Shown in pieces: positions 1 through 13,709 of a DNA stretch of 64,000 bases (position 1 is the stretch's first letter; every line of letters begins with the position of its first letter). The notes beneath the pieces were generated by a model. The model worked only from the letters and a program-made list of their open reading frames with translations. It made no database searches and was not told where the DNA came from. Source of the DNA: Henckelia pumila (Eukaryota > Streptophyta > Magnoliopsida > Lamiales > Gesneriaceae); assembly GCF_033568475.1 (NCBI RefSeq), contig NC_133121.1, positions 135,750,375 through 135,814,374 of the forward strand, read 5' to 3'. The translations under genes and the position numbers were made by a program.

Positions 1-2640
1 TCTGTCACAGTCAGAGGCAGTGTTGTGCTAAGTGTTGGGCTGGGCGTGACAACACTTGGGGCAACACTTGGATTTTCTTGAGGTATGGAAAATTCCAACA
101 GATCATCTATCTCAACTTCAGCTATTCTTCTATTAAGATCTGCAAAATCATCAAACACAACATTAACATTTTCAATAATCGTCCTAGTTCTTATGTTAAA
201 CATTCGATAGGCACGATTATTAGAAGCATATCCAAGAAATAGACATGTATCACTTTTGGAATCAAGTTTAGCTAGGTGATTTTTATCATTCAAAACGAAG
301 CAAATACAACCAAAAACATGAAAGTATTTGAGATTTGGCCTTTTTTTCATGAGAATTTCATAGAACGTCATCGTTGAACCATTCCTCAAGAACACGCGGT
401 TTGAAATATGACATGTTGTATTAAAGGCCTCAGCCCAAAATCGTTTTGAAATATTCTTTGAGCACAACATCACCCTAGCCATCTCCAACAAAGTTTGATT
501 CTTCCACTCGGTTATGCCATTACATCGAGAAGTCTTTAGAGTAGAGAACTCATGTAAAATACCTTTTTTATTACACAAAGTTGAAAACAAGGAGTTCTCG
601 AATTCCTTACCATGTTCGGTCCTGATTCTTCCTACCTTAAATTTATGTAGGTTAGTAATCCTTGTGTGTAAATTTTTAAAAGCATTAAAAGCGTCCGAAT
701 TCTCTCTAAGAAAACTTACCCATGTGAACTGTGAGAAGTCATCAACACACACAAAAGAATACCACTTACCTCCATAGCTTTTCAAGTCCATAGGACCCTT
801 AAACCTATATGCAAAAGCTCAAGGCAGCGTGTTGTTCTAAGTGTTGGCAACACTGGCTACAACACCCAAGTTTGCTTACCTTTTTGACATGCTTCACAAA
901 CATATGGTACCCCAAAGTTCAGATTTGGCATACCTCGGACAACATCATACTTACACAAATTCTTCAATGTCTTGAAGCTTGCATGTCCCAACTTTTGATT
1001 CCATAAATCAAGATCATTCTCTTTTGGGTGTTTGCAAACAAGATCTTCTTCAAGTTGATATAAGTTATCCACAGATCTTTTACCTGAAATAACACATGAA
1101 TTATTTTTATCAAATACTTCACAAAGATTCTCATCAAATTTAACATAAAGATCATCATCACAAAGTTGACTAATGCTAATAAGATTAACATTTAATCCTT
1201 CAACATGTAGAACATTGTGAAGTTTTGGCAGTCCTTCTACATTCAAAGTTCATTTTCCAACAATCTTTCCATTGACTCCTCCTCCATATGTCACTTTTCC
1301 TTTATCATGTTCAACATAGTCAGAAATATACTTCTTTAATCCTGTCATGTGGCGTGAACTGCCACTGTCGAAGTACCAATGACCTGCAACATTAATTTTC
1401 AAGAAAGTATAAACAACATTACAGTTTGATTTAGCTTTTGGTACCCAATCTTTTTTCTCAGCATTTTTCCTCCTGTCAGTGTTCTGATTCAGTGTTGGCA
1501 ACACTGATGGAAACACTTTCCTGATATTCTAGCACATATATTCATACCTGAGCTTAAAACAGCAAGCCTTGATGTGACCTGGTATGTGATCTGGTACGCA
1601 AATTCTCAAGGGCATGTTAGGAGTAGGAGGGACCAGGACTTTGGATTTTTGTTCAGGTTTCTTTGCATCCCTCATCCTTCTGAGATAACCACCAAACTTT
1701 CTGGTAAGCAAGACGATGGATTCGTCCCCTAGATCAGAATCATCGACATCTTGCGCCAATTCAACAAGTGATAAATCCATCCTGTCAAAACACAAAAACA
1801 GAATCACACTTAGTATCGTCAAGTGAATGTCTCTGACGCCACTTGTTAGGTTTGGACAGTCTGAAATCACAGAAATACCAGAAATAACTTTTCGAATTTG
1901 TGTTATCTTTCAGTGTTGTCAACACTTCAAGAGAACACTATACAGTAAAATAATCAACTAACAGTAAAAGTAAATAGCACACAGATATTTATATGCACAA
2001 GTATAAAATACTTGTGCGATGCCTCATGGCGAAATAATCACTAGAAAATAAAATCAATTTACAAAAACCAACTAGTGATTATTTTATGAAAAACTACTTT
2101 TCTCAATAGATTGAGAAAATAAATGACTTCCTAAACACTAGTAAGAACTAGAATAAAACATCAATAGGAAGTTCTTAAGCCGAAAAACAAAAATCAAAGA
2201 AACACTTTCTGAACAAAACTTTACTCGTGTGTTCTTCAGTGTTTTCAATACTACTCGGCAACACAACGTAACAGCAATGAACACACCAGAAATTCTTCAA
2301 CAAACGATCTTCAAAGCTCCAGAATTTCTGCAGTGATCAGCATATATTTTCTGTGTATTTTGCTCTCTCTCGTCGTCTCTCTTTTAAACGTTCCACCATA
2401 TATTTTAAATAGAGATTAGAATTCCTTCCATGATTAGTATCCAACAAAATATGGAAACAAAGTTCATTAGGAAATAAACTCTTTTAAATACAAAGAAATC
2501 ATATCTTACTAATCAATGATAATTATAAATCTACAAAATATCAAGTCTAGAAAGGCAAAACTCATAAATAAGATCTCATTAAAATTAGGAAAATATCATT
2601 AAGGAATTTATGTCTTGCAAGGCAAGTCATATTCCTTTCA
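1..2640 (-). mobile_element. Partial Ty1/Copia LTR retrotransposon, 5' half
   Basis: A Copia-type element runs right to left and is cut by the left window edge. Reading on the minus strand, the order is 5' LTR (1844-2640), a primer-binding-like site (about 1831-1841), a short gag-derived stretch, an aspartic protease with a DSGSSRHMTG motif (near 1250-1516), a GAG-pre-integrase zinc-binding region with LWNQKLGHAS (near 857-1246), then integrase core (1-800). The order protease, integrase, then presumably reverse transcriptase is diagnostic of Copia. The copy is broken, with several interruptions. It is moderately old, since the coding frames are only partly open. The reverse transcriptase, RNase H and 3' LTR should lie left of the window. 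Confidence 0.9.
1844..2640 (-). repeat. 5' LTR of the partial Copia element
   Basis: This 797-bp stretch starts TGTTAGG and ends CCTTTCA, a degenerate TG...CA inverted end. It directly abuts a primer-binding-like sequence (CTCTGACGCCA on the plus strand, close to the complement of a Met-tRNA site). By eye it is related along its length to the solo LTR at 45594-46342, sharing a GTTGTCAACACTTC block, an AATAATCACTAGAAAA block and a TTTCTCAA...TTGAGAAAATAAA block. The 5 bp just outside (CAACT) would be one target-site copy. Its partner is off the window. Confidence 0.8.
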
Positions 2641-2904
2641 CAACTTTTAAAATATTTTATAAAAAGTTTTAAAAAAATATTTTTATAAAAACGTTTTATT
2701 AGTACGTGTCCAAACAAAACTTTAATTTTCTTATTGTTTTTAGGATTAATATGATGAATTAAATATTTAAAATTTTTAGATTAAGATAAAAGAATTTTTA
2801 GTAATTAAAAAATTTTAAAAACTGATAATATGTGATAATAGATAAATTGTAATTATTAATTCTTTTAACATTATTAATATTTTTATAAACGAGAATGATA
2901 TAAT

Positions 2905-3216
2905 GGGAAAATTGCTTTTTTGGTCATGTATGTTTGTCACTTTGCGATTTCAGTCCTTTATATTTTCAGATTTCAGTTTTAGTCCGCTAACTTTATTTTT
3001 TTGGCAATTTTAGTCCTTTTTCCGACGTGGCGCTTATGTGGCACCAATTCAGTGCTGATGTGGAGCTGAAGTGTATAGTGTCACGTTAGCATTTTTGAAT
3101 AAAAAAGACCGAAATTGCCAAAAATCAAAACATGCAGGACTAAACTGAAATGTGAAAACATAGAGGACCAAAATCACAAAGTGACAAATATATAGGACTA
3201 AATTTGCAATTTTCCC
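2905..3216. mobile_element. Foldback MITE-like element, family A copy 1
   Basis: The ends are GGGAAAATTGC and GCAATTTTCCC. The two arms pair over roughly 100 bases each, with words such as TTTGTCACTTTG against CAAAGTGACAAA and CAATTTTAGTCC against GGACTAAA. There is no coding capacity. A clear target-site duplication is not visible. The central part (GCGCTTATGTGGCACC region) is shared with the copy at 44131-44410, so this is a repeated family and not a chance hairpin. Superfamily is uncertain. Confidence 0.7.
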
Positions 3217-4328
3217 TTCTAATTTTCATTTACATGATTTCATTAACAGATAGAGTGTACATTTTTTAAATTAAATATATAGTAAGATTTGTAAGATATT
3301 ATTTCATGTGTTAATATATATTAAATAAAAGTGTGCTAATGTACAAGTTCAAATCGAAGACGACTTGTCAATGAGGTCTTGACCTAGTGATCAAGATTGA
3401 GACCCTGAGAGCAAGAGGTCTAAGGTTTTATTTCCGTTGACTGCGGGTTAGTTTCTTAATTTATTTAGGTTGAGTTAGTTACTTTCTTTGCTCGAGACAA
3501 GCACGTCTCAAGTCCATGCTCAAGTTTCGTCGGTTGTGCGGACAATTTCCTTCTTTAGTGTTATAATTTGATGTAATTTGATATCCGATTTAATTGTACT
3601 TAAAAAAATCAAAAACGACTTCTTTTCTGAACCAATATACGTTGGTTTGACAAATCATGTGTTGTAATAAGAAGTAATATTTTTTATGAGTAAGCCAAAT
3701 TGAAGGTTTTCTCACAAAATTAACTCGACTGCTCACAAGAATTTTTATGTTAGTTCACGATGGAATTAAAACTCCTTCCTTTCTATTTTATTAAATTTGT
3801 GTGATATCAATGTATAATCATGTATTTCAAATTCACTCAAAATGGAGTTATTTGATTTCCATCCATCAAATGATCTCACCTTCGTAAGGTCGTATCTAAA
3901 ATCATTGTATTTAAATCCAGACGCAACTTAAATGCGATTGTTGTATAGGGTCGGGCCGGATTATTATTTTTCTAAGAAAGGTTTAAAGATAAAAATTTAT
4001 TTGAACCATGTTGCCAAATAGTCACTCAAACACAATATATCTTTTTTGTTTTTTCCCCCTTTTGCATTTCTGTAAACCATTTGTCGATCTTTAAACTGCT
4101 CATAGTAACTCAAACACATATATGATCTAGTCAGTACAGGCGATGGGTAAAGTAATTTTTTTATAAAAAAAATCATAAAGAAATCCATATAAAGATAAAT
4201 CATTGAAGGACATGAAAATGGATTTTAGCCAAATATCATTGAAAGATAAACGCATTAATATTTTAGAAGCAAAATTTGCAGATTTATTCATCATAAACGA
4301 CGAATTCGGCTTCAGCGGGCTCGCTCGA
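3217..4328. other. Intergenic DNA downstream of the LBD gene
   Basis: Apart from the possible SINE, this is AT-rich sequence with no open frame I recognise. The part nearest 4328 should hold the 3' untranslated region and polyadenylation signals of the minus-strand LBD gene. Confidence 0.6.
3372..3560 (+). mobile_element. Possible tRNA-derived SINE
   Basis: The stretch has an A-box-like GACCTAGTGATCAAG and, about 40 bases on, a degenerate B-box-like sequence in GGTCTAAGGTTTTATTTCC. A non-tRNA body follows. The A box and spacing fit plant SINEs. The B box is poor, and the ends, tail and target duplications are not clear. It could instead be a decayed tRNA relic. Confidence 0.4.
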
Positions 4329-5602
4329 TCAATACCAAATGGACTCTCTCTTGAGGGGGTCTTGCATGACATGGTAATTAATCGAAGTAGTAGTACTAGC
4401 AAAGCTATGGCAGTTTTGAAAGTCAGAAGAAGCTAAGAGAAGAGATTTGTCTTGAAAATCTGATCGAGGCGGCGGCGGCTCGGGTTGCTCTCGATTATGT
4501 TGCATCTGATCAATGCACATCAGAATCTCAGCTTCAGCCACAGCTAACTGCATCTGCAGCCTCGATACTTCACCTTGCAAGTATGATATTGCTCCTACGC
4601 ACCCGTATACCGGATCCCGCACCCTCGCATTCGCCTCGTATACCAAGCTGCTCACTGCATCTGCCCGCTGCTGAACCGGAACCTCCTACAAAAATTCCCA
4701 AGACAAACATATGCATATTATAGGGTTTTTTAAGTAATTAGTACTTGACTTCAACCATTTTTACGCTAGCTATAGGGTTTGAGTAAACTAATTAAGGGTA
4801 TGGATCCAAGATTTGGATCACAATTCACAACTAGGTCGTCGCGAAAGATAAAATATTTACGCATCACAATTCACAACTAGGTCGTCGCGAAAGATAAAAT
4901 ATTTACGCAGTAAAAATTTTGTTAAGAAAAAGATGAGAAATGCTTTTTAAAAGCTCTACAAAACACTACCCTGATCGCTTACACATTCTTGTTTCAGTCT
5001 ATGTTTTGATGGCATGCATGATTCTAACTTCAAGATTTGGCTAACACAACGTATATATATTATAAAGGGAAATTGCATATATCACCCTTGTGAAATCCCG
5101 TGTTAGCTAATAACTTTCTGTGAAAAATTTTTAAGCTAATAACCCCCTGTGATTCTAGATTTGTAGCATACACACCATTTTCAACTAAAAAATAACGAAA
5201 ATACCCCTACATAAAATAAATGATAAATTAAATAGTTCATAAAAGTCAAGGGCATTTTCGTTATTTTTTAGCCAGAAGGGGTGTGTATGCTACAAATCTA
5301 GAATCACAGGGGGTTATTAGCTTAAAAAATTTTCACAGGGGTTATTAGCTAACACGGGATTTCACAAGGGTGATATTTGCAATTTACCCCTATTATAAAT
5401 GAAGAAGAAATTTATTAATTGATTGATAAATAAATACCTGCAACATCTTGCTAACATTGCTGGCACCAAAAACCTTGTGAACCATAGCAAACTTGTGAGG
5501 ATCATCGGAGGGGAAGTAAGGGGCAAAGATGCAGTCTTTCGAGCACCGGCGTCGCAGCAGTTTGCAGGAAGCACAGGGTCCTCCTCCCATTTTAGATCTC
5601 AT
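4329..5602 (-). CDS. LOB-domain (LBD/ASL) transcription factor, LBD12-like
   Basis: Two exons, 5602-5438 and 4685-4329, encode about 173 residues. The donor is CAG|GT at 5438/5437, the acceptor AG lies at 4687-4686, and the phase is 0. Exon 1 carries the LOB zinc-finger-like motif CASCKLLRRRCSKDC (C-x2-C-x6-C-x3-C) and the GAS block (FGASNVSKML). Exon 2 continues into the class I leucine-zipper-like coiled coil (VYGCVGAISYLQGEVSRLQ). The intron sits right after the KMLQ codons, the usual place in this family. Class I LBD proteins are nuclear DNA-binding factors that set organ boundaries and vascular or root patterning. Wording such as DDPHKFAMVHKVFGASNV is closest in memory to Arabidopsis LBD12 and relatives. 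The tail after residue about 130 is poorly conserved, as usual. Met1 or Met5 could start the protein. Confidence 0.9.
4817..4908. repeat. Perfect 46-bp tandem duplication in the LBD intron
   Basis: Two adjacent identical 46-bp units (4817-4862 and 4863-4908), each starting ATCACAATTCACAACTAGG and ending ATTTACGC. The lack of differences implies a very recent duplication or an assembly artefact. Confidence 0.9.
5067..5390. mobile_element. Mutator-type MITE (long hairpin) in the LBD intron
   Basis: A 324-bp element flanked by a perfect 9-bp duplication TATTATAAA (5058-5066 and 5391-5399). Ends are GGGAAATTGCA and its inverted partner TGCAATTTACCCC. The two arms (about 150 bases each) are inverted copies with few mismatches, sharing words such as TCACCCTTGTGAAATCCCG and GATTCTAGATTTGTAGCAT. 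A 9-bp duplication and GGG-starting terminal repeats fit Mutator-like (MULE) non-autonomous elements. It lies wholly within the single LBD intron. Confidence 0.9.
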
Positions 5603-6814
5603 TAATCAATCAATCATGTAAAATTCAACAACCTGCAGTTTCATATATAAATGTATATAGAACTGTACTGATATATTATATGTAAATTACTTTAATTTAT
5701 ACAAAAAACTACAAATGGCTCCATACAATCGATTGATTTTGAGAACAAGCTAGCCTTAGGGGGTGATTGAAGCTTTTTTATAGTACCGGTGTGCAATGTG
5801 CATGATATTTAATTTAATTATATATTATATATATATAGGCTTATTAATTATTAGTACGAAATTAATATACACATGTAGATATGAGAAATATGGAGAGTTG
5901 ACCGAACACCGCCGCGGTAAATGACGTAACTGGGGCAACCCATTCTATATTTTGTTTCTAAAAAAAAAAAATTATTATAAGTAAATTAGATAACTAGTTT
6001 TCCACGTTACACAATTAACTTTTTAATTCCCAGTCGTCCCATGTATAAGTTATTTATATTAAAAAGAATAATAAGACAAAGAAAGTAAATTAAACGAGTT
6101 CCATTTTAGAAATACTATTATTTTCAATTTAGATATATATACCACACAAAAAAAAATGTATATAGGTGGCTTGCAATATAACTTCATTCTGAATTTACGT
6201 TTTAAGGTCGTGACTGATCATAGGAAAGTTAGAAGTATGACGATAGTAATTTTTTTTACGCATTTGTACTGGTTCATCGTCAAGATTTTTAAAATTATAT
6301 TATATTTTATAATAACATACGCATGTCAAAAATATTTTCCTTTTTTTTAATGAAAAAAAAAGAAGAAAAGGCAATAGTTTTATGAGAATGCTTCAGCAAC
6401 AATTAGGTTATCTCGTCTCACACTTAAGACTTTGATGCCAAAAAAATGTATTTTGAGGATTCTAAAAAGTACCCCAAAAAATTATTTTATATTTATGGTT
6501 CAAGCGTTGTATATAGTCGATATATATAGTATTGATGAATTCATGTCGGTGGTGGTGGACAAGTCGCAAGTATTCGTTCACATGGAAAGTGAAATTTCAA
6601 TAAATTTGTTCAATAATTGTCACAAACACGCATCAACAATATTATAAAATCAGTAGTGACAATGCGCTAAATTAACCATATTTTCCGATTTATTTAACAC
6701 ACTCGTTCACATCTAGCTAGGTAGGTCTTCAAACATAAAAAAAAATAAAAAAAATGGGCAAAATGCCTCTTTTAACAATAATTAAATTCTCCCTAACTAC
6801 AATTGTTGACTACC
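5603..6814. other. LBD promoter side, AT-rich intergenic
   Basis: This 1.2-kb stretch lies upstream of the minus-strand LBD gene. It should hold the LBD 5' untranslated region and promoter, with TATA-like runs near 5810-5840, but no element can be assigned with confidence. Short open frames at 6156-6350 and 6432-6647 look like chance. Confidence 0.5.
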
Positions 6815-7326
6815 TGGAAAAATTACAATTTTAGTCTTATAAATTGTCCTGATTTTTGTTTTAGTCATTTAAATTTTTAAAGTTTGATCTTAGTCTAGTA
6901 ACTTGATTTTTTTTTTTGGGTTTTGATCATTTTTTTCATCGGAAGTTACTAAATCAATCGAATATTGCTTATTTGGCATCAACGTTCTCCTATAAGACTC
7001 ATGTGATAAGAATTAAACTTATATTACACATATTAAAATATACCCAATAAAAATTAAACATTGGATGTCATTATTTATTTATTTTTTCTCTTTAATTTTG
7101 CGTAATGAATTTTAATTTGTGCAACATATGGTTAATTCTTGTCAAATGAGTCATATAGGAGAGTATCGATGTCAAATAAGTAATATTCAATTAAGTGACT
7201 TCCGATGAAAAATGGACCAGAACAAAAAAAATCCAAGTTATTGAACTAAAATCAAATTTTGAAAAGTTATAAAACAAAAACAAAAAAACAGACCAATTTA
7301 CAAGACTAAAATCGCAATTTTCTCCC
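6815..7326. mobile_element. 512-bp foldback element, family B
   Basis: The left arm starts GGAAAAATTACAATTTTAG and the right arm ends CTAAAATCGCAATTTTCTCC. The arms stay complementary for about 250 bases each, so nearly the whole element folds back, with matching words such as TCATCGGAAGT and CTCCTATA on both sides. There is no coding capacity. Flanks TTGACTACC and CTGACAACG could be a decayed 9-bp target duplication, which would suggest Mutator-like, but this is weak. Confidence 0.7.
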
Positions 7327-7760
7327 TGACAACGATGATATATAGCCTGTGTACAAGAAACAAATTACGTTAACGAATATCATCGGCAAAATTTCCCCAC
7401 AAAGTTAAATCTTTACATCCAAAGAAATTGAATGATAATTATACGAGCATATTAATTTGGAATTTCCAACTAAATTTTTAAGTAACATATTTTAATAGAG
7501 GAATAAGAAATTCTTCCGTTGAATCACTTTTTTCTTTTAAAAAAAGGGTAAATTTTGGACAGAGATATTATTTTCAAAAGTGTTCTCTAAGCATGCATTT
7601 AATTTGTGCAGCTACAAGTCAAATAATGCATGTAACTTCTAAGTTTTGCTTTTAACTTTTTCCGAAAGAAGTATAATAAAATTAAGCTCATTTCATGACT
7701 TTATTGTGTGTATATGTGTGTGTACATGTTGTATGGTTTTATTATCCTGCACGAGAAGGC
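7327..7760. other. AT-rich intergenic
   Basis: About 430 bp between two mobile elements. I see no gene, RNA or repeat that I can name. Confidence 0.5.
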
Positions 7761-7768
7761 ATCATAAT

Positions 7769-8147
7769 TAGGAGTGGGAAAAATATCGAATTTTCGGTAT
7801 ACTGAGGTTATCGTATCGAAAAAATATCGAGTTTACCAAATTTTCGGTATATCGACTTTTTCGGTACGGTATGGTAACGATACCGATTTTTTCGATACGA
7901 TAACGGTATGAAATTTGAAATTTTCAGTATATATCGATATATCGAAACATTATATAAAAAAATTAAAACTATATAATATTTTTAAACAATAAATTTATAA
8001 ATTTTAAAAAATATAAGGTTTTTTTGGTAAAAAAACGGTATATACCGATACTGTATCGAAATCTCGGTATACCGTAAAATTTCGGAATAATCGATATGCT
8101 AGTTATATGTACCGAACATTTTGGTACGGTACGGTATGTCACCTCTA
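7769..8147. mobile_element. hAT-type MITE with CGGTA/CGATA motifs
   Basis: A 379-bp element between perfect 8-bp duplications ATCATAAT (7761-7768 and 8148-8155). The ends are TAGGAGTG and CACCTCTA, the TAGGRGTG type of terminal repeat seen in hAT non-autonomous elements. The interior is crowded with short CGGTA, CGATA and TATCG words in both orientations, probably subterminal transposase-binding motifs. There is no transposase frame. Confidence 0.9.
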
Positions 8148-8155
8148 ATCATAAT

Positions 8156-11802
<3,647 letters not shown>

Positions 11803-11806
11803 ATCG

Positions 11807-11808
<2 letters not shown>

Positions 11809-11850
<42 letters not shown>
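11809..11850. repeat. (AT)n microsatellite
   Basis: An uninterrupted run of 21 AT units, likely polymorphic between individuals. Confidence 0.95.
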
Positions 11851-11855
<5 letters not shown>

Positions 11856-11870
11856 CACACACTAGTAATC

Positions 11871-11969
11871 TTTTTTTTTTTTACAAAGGGGTGGGGTTAG
11901 TGGGCATAGAACTCGGGCCATCTTCCAAATTTGAAGAGCTGATGCCATTTGACCAAGAGGTCATTGGCC
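11871..11969 (-). mobile_element. Short tRNA-derived SINE with target duplication
   Basis: On the minus strand the element starts near 11969 (GGCCAATGACC), has an A-box-like TTGGTCAAATGGC and a B-box-like GGCCCGAGTTCTATG about 35 bases later, then a C-rich stretch and an A tail (the T run at 11871-11882). Flanks are ACTAGTAATCTTTTT on the left and ACTAGTGAATCTTTTT on the right, a near-perfect long target duplication typical of LINE-driven retroposition. The box spacing, A tail and long duplication together make a SINE the best reading. Confidence 0.75.
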
Positions 11970-11989
11970 ACTAGTGAATCTTTTTCCGT

Positions 11990-13709
11990 ATGAAGAGAAG
12001 TTGCCAAACCGAACGAATTCAAATTTAAAACTGAAATAAGAAAACCATTAAAGATACAAAATAATAATAATTTATTTTGTATTTCAATTCACATGAATTA
12101 TTTTTCACTCTAGTTTCCTCGAAAATTTTGGACAAAAATTTATGGGTCCAAATTTTACGAAACCAATGCCCCTGAGATCGAATCAATAAACATGCCTAAC
12201 AAGAGACAAGTGCTCAGTCCGGTTCTAGAGAGTGCTTGCTTTCATATTTTTCGAGTCTTCCTATATATCTCCCCGTCTTTTAGGGAACAAACCAGAAACC
12301 AACTCTTTTGGGTTTTCTTACCTTTTACATCTTCCAGCACATTCATTTTTTATTCCACTCTTCAACAGTATCTAAAAATACTCTGTTATTATCATATTAT
12401 TATGATGTAAAATACGATAAATTTAAACTCTATTTTTTTGACCCAAAAAAAAAGGTAAACTATATTTTTAAGTTTCAAAAGTATATAATATTATACAGCT
12501 CCGACATAACATCACCAACTCAATATATTCTATGCTAGATCACATTTAAGGTAGAAAAAAGAGTTCATCAGACAATAAAACAAAATTACGTCATAATTTT
12601 AAATACATCTTTTGAGAAAATATTTTTCAAAAACAGCGAGACGAATTCAAAATAAACTAGCATAATTGAGAATTTCACAATGATGGCTAAATTCACTGAA
12701 TTATGATACGCAACCATACCGACAAGTGCAAAATCCTTTATATATGCAAAAAATTAATAGTAGATTGTCTCACACTCAATCCGATTCATGAAAAAATATT
12801 ACTTATATCAAAGTTATTATGTCCAAATATTATTTTTCAATACATATATAAATCGCGTCTATTTATCTCATGAATATAGATCCGTGTGACCGTCTAGAGA
12901 CTTAATCAACACCAAATGATAAAATTATGTCCAATATGCTACACAAAGGAAGTTAATTTTGGAAGGACGAGATAATTAAAACAGTTGTTCCCAATGCTCA
13001 TTTCATGCAGCCAACTACGTACTCGCATTAAAAAATTCCCTACTGTCAATAACAAATTGAACTTCGAGTTCTAAGAAGTCACCCTATGAATTGTAGACAG
13101 CATAGACACGGGGTGCCTAGTTTCAGAAGTAAAATATGATTCGATATCAGTTAATCAGAGATTTCCTGAATTGTTAAGGGAAAATAAACAAAAGCACGTC
13201 CACAAATTAATACAAGAATCATTTCTGTTCATGAGATTTGGAGATCTTCAGGGTTCAACCAAGCAGCTCGGTGTTGGACCAGTTAGGTCTCCAAAACCAA
13301 TTAAGATTGTGCTTAAATTGATGGGTTTGAAATAATGGATTTTACATCACTTATCCCGATACGTGTAAATATCTTACTCAAATCTTTCCCCAAATCATAT
13401 ACTTCATCTAAATCAGATCCATCTATTCATTCATATCTTAAATTATTTAAGTTAAATTTTAGAATAATTTGACTGGGTGTGTGCATCCTACCATCTAGGG
13501 GCAGGGGGACTTATACCACGACAGCCATGCAAGGGGACTGAAAAGAGTAATCTGATCACAACATATTCAACCTTTATCCAATGATTAAGCTTAGTTTCTT
13601 TACTTAGCTAAAATTTCAGCTGCACTTTCTCTCTTTCGCCCCTAATCATTCACACGTTGAAAAAGTACAGATGCCGCTCAAATTTGAACTTTTTGCTTTC
13701 AAGAAAGTC
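11990..13709. other. Intergenic DNA and 3' flank of the DFO-like gene
   Basis: No gene is supportable. The end nearest 13709 should contain the 3' untranslated region of the minus-strand gene that stops at 13710. The open frames at 12192-12538 are short, overlapping and lack any family signature. Confidence 0.5.

Noticed and set aside
12192-12538. Two overlapping open frames with aromatic-rich peptides
   Set aside because: No start context, no splice partners and no similarity that I recognise.
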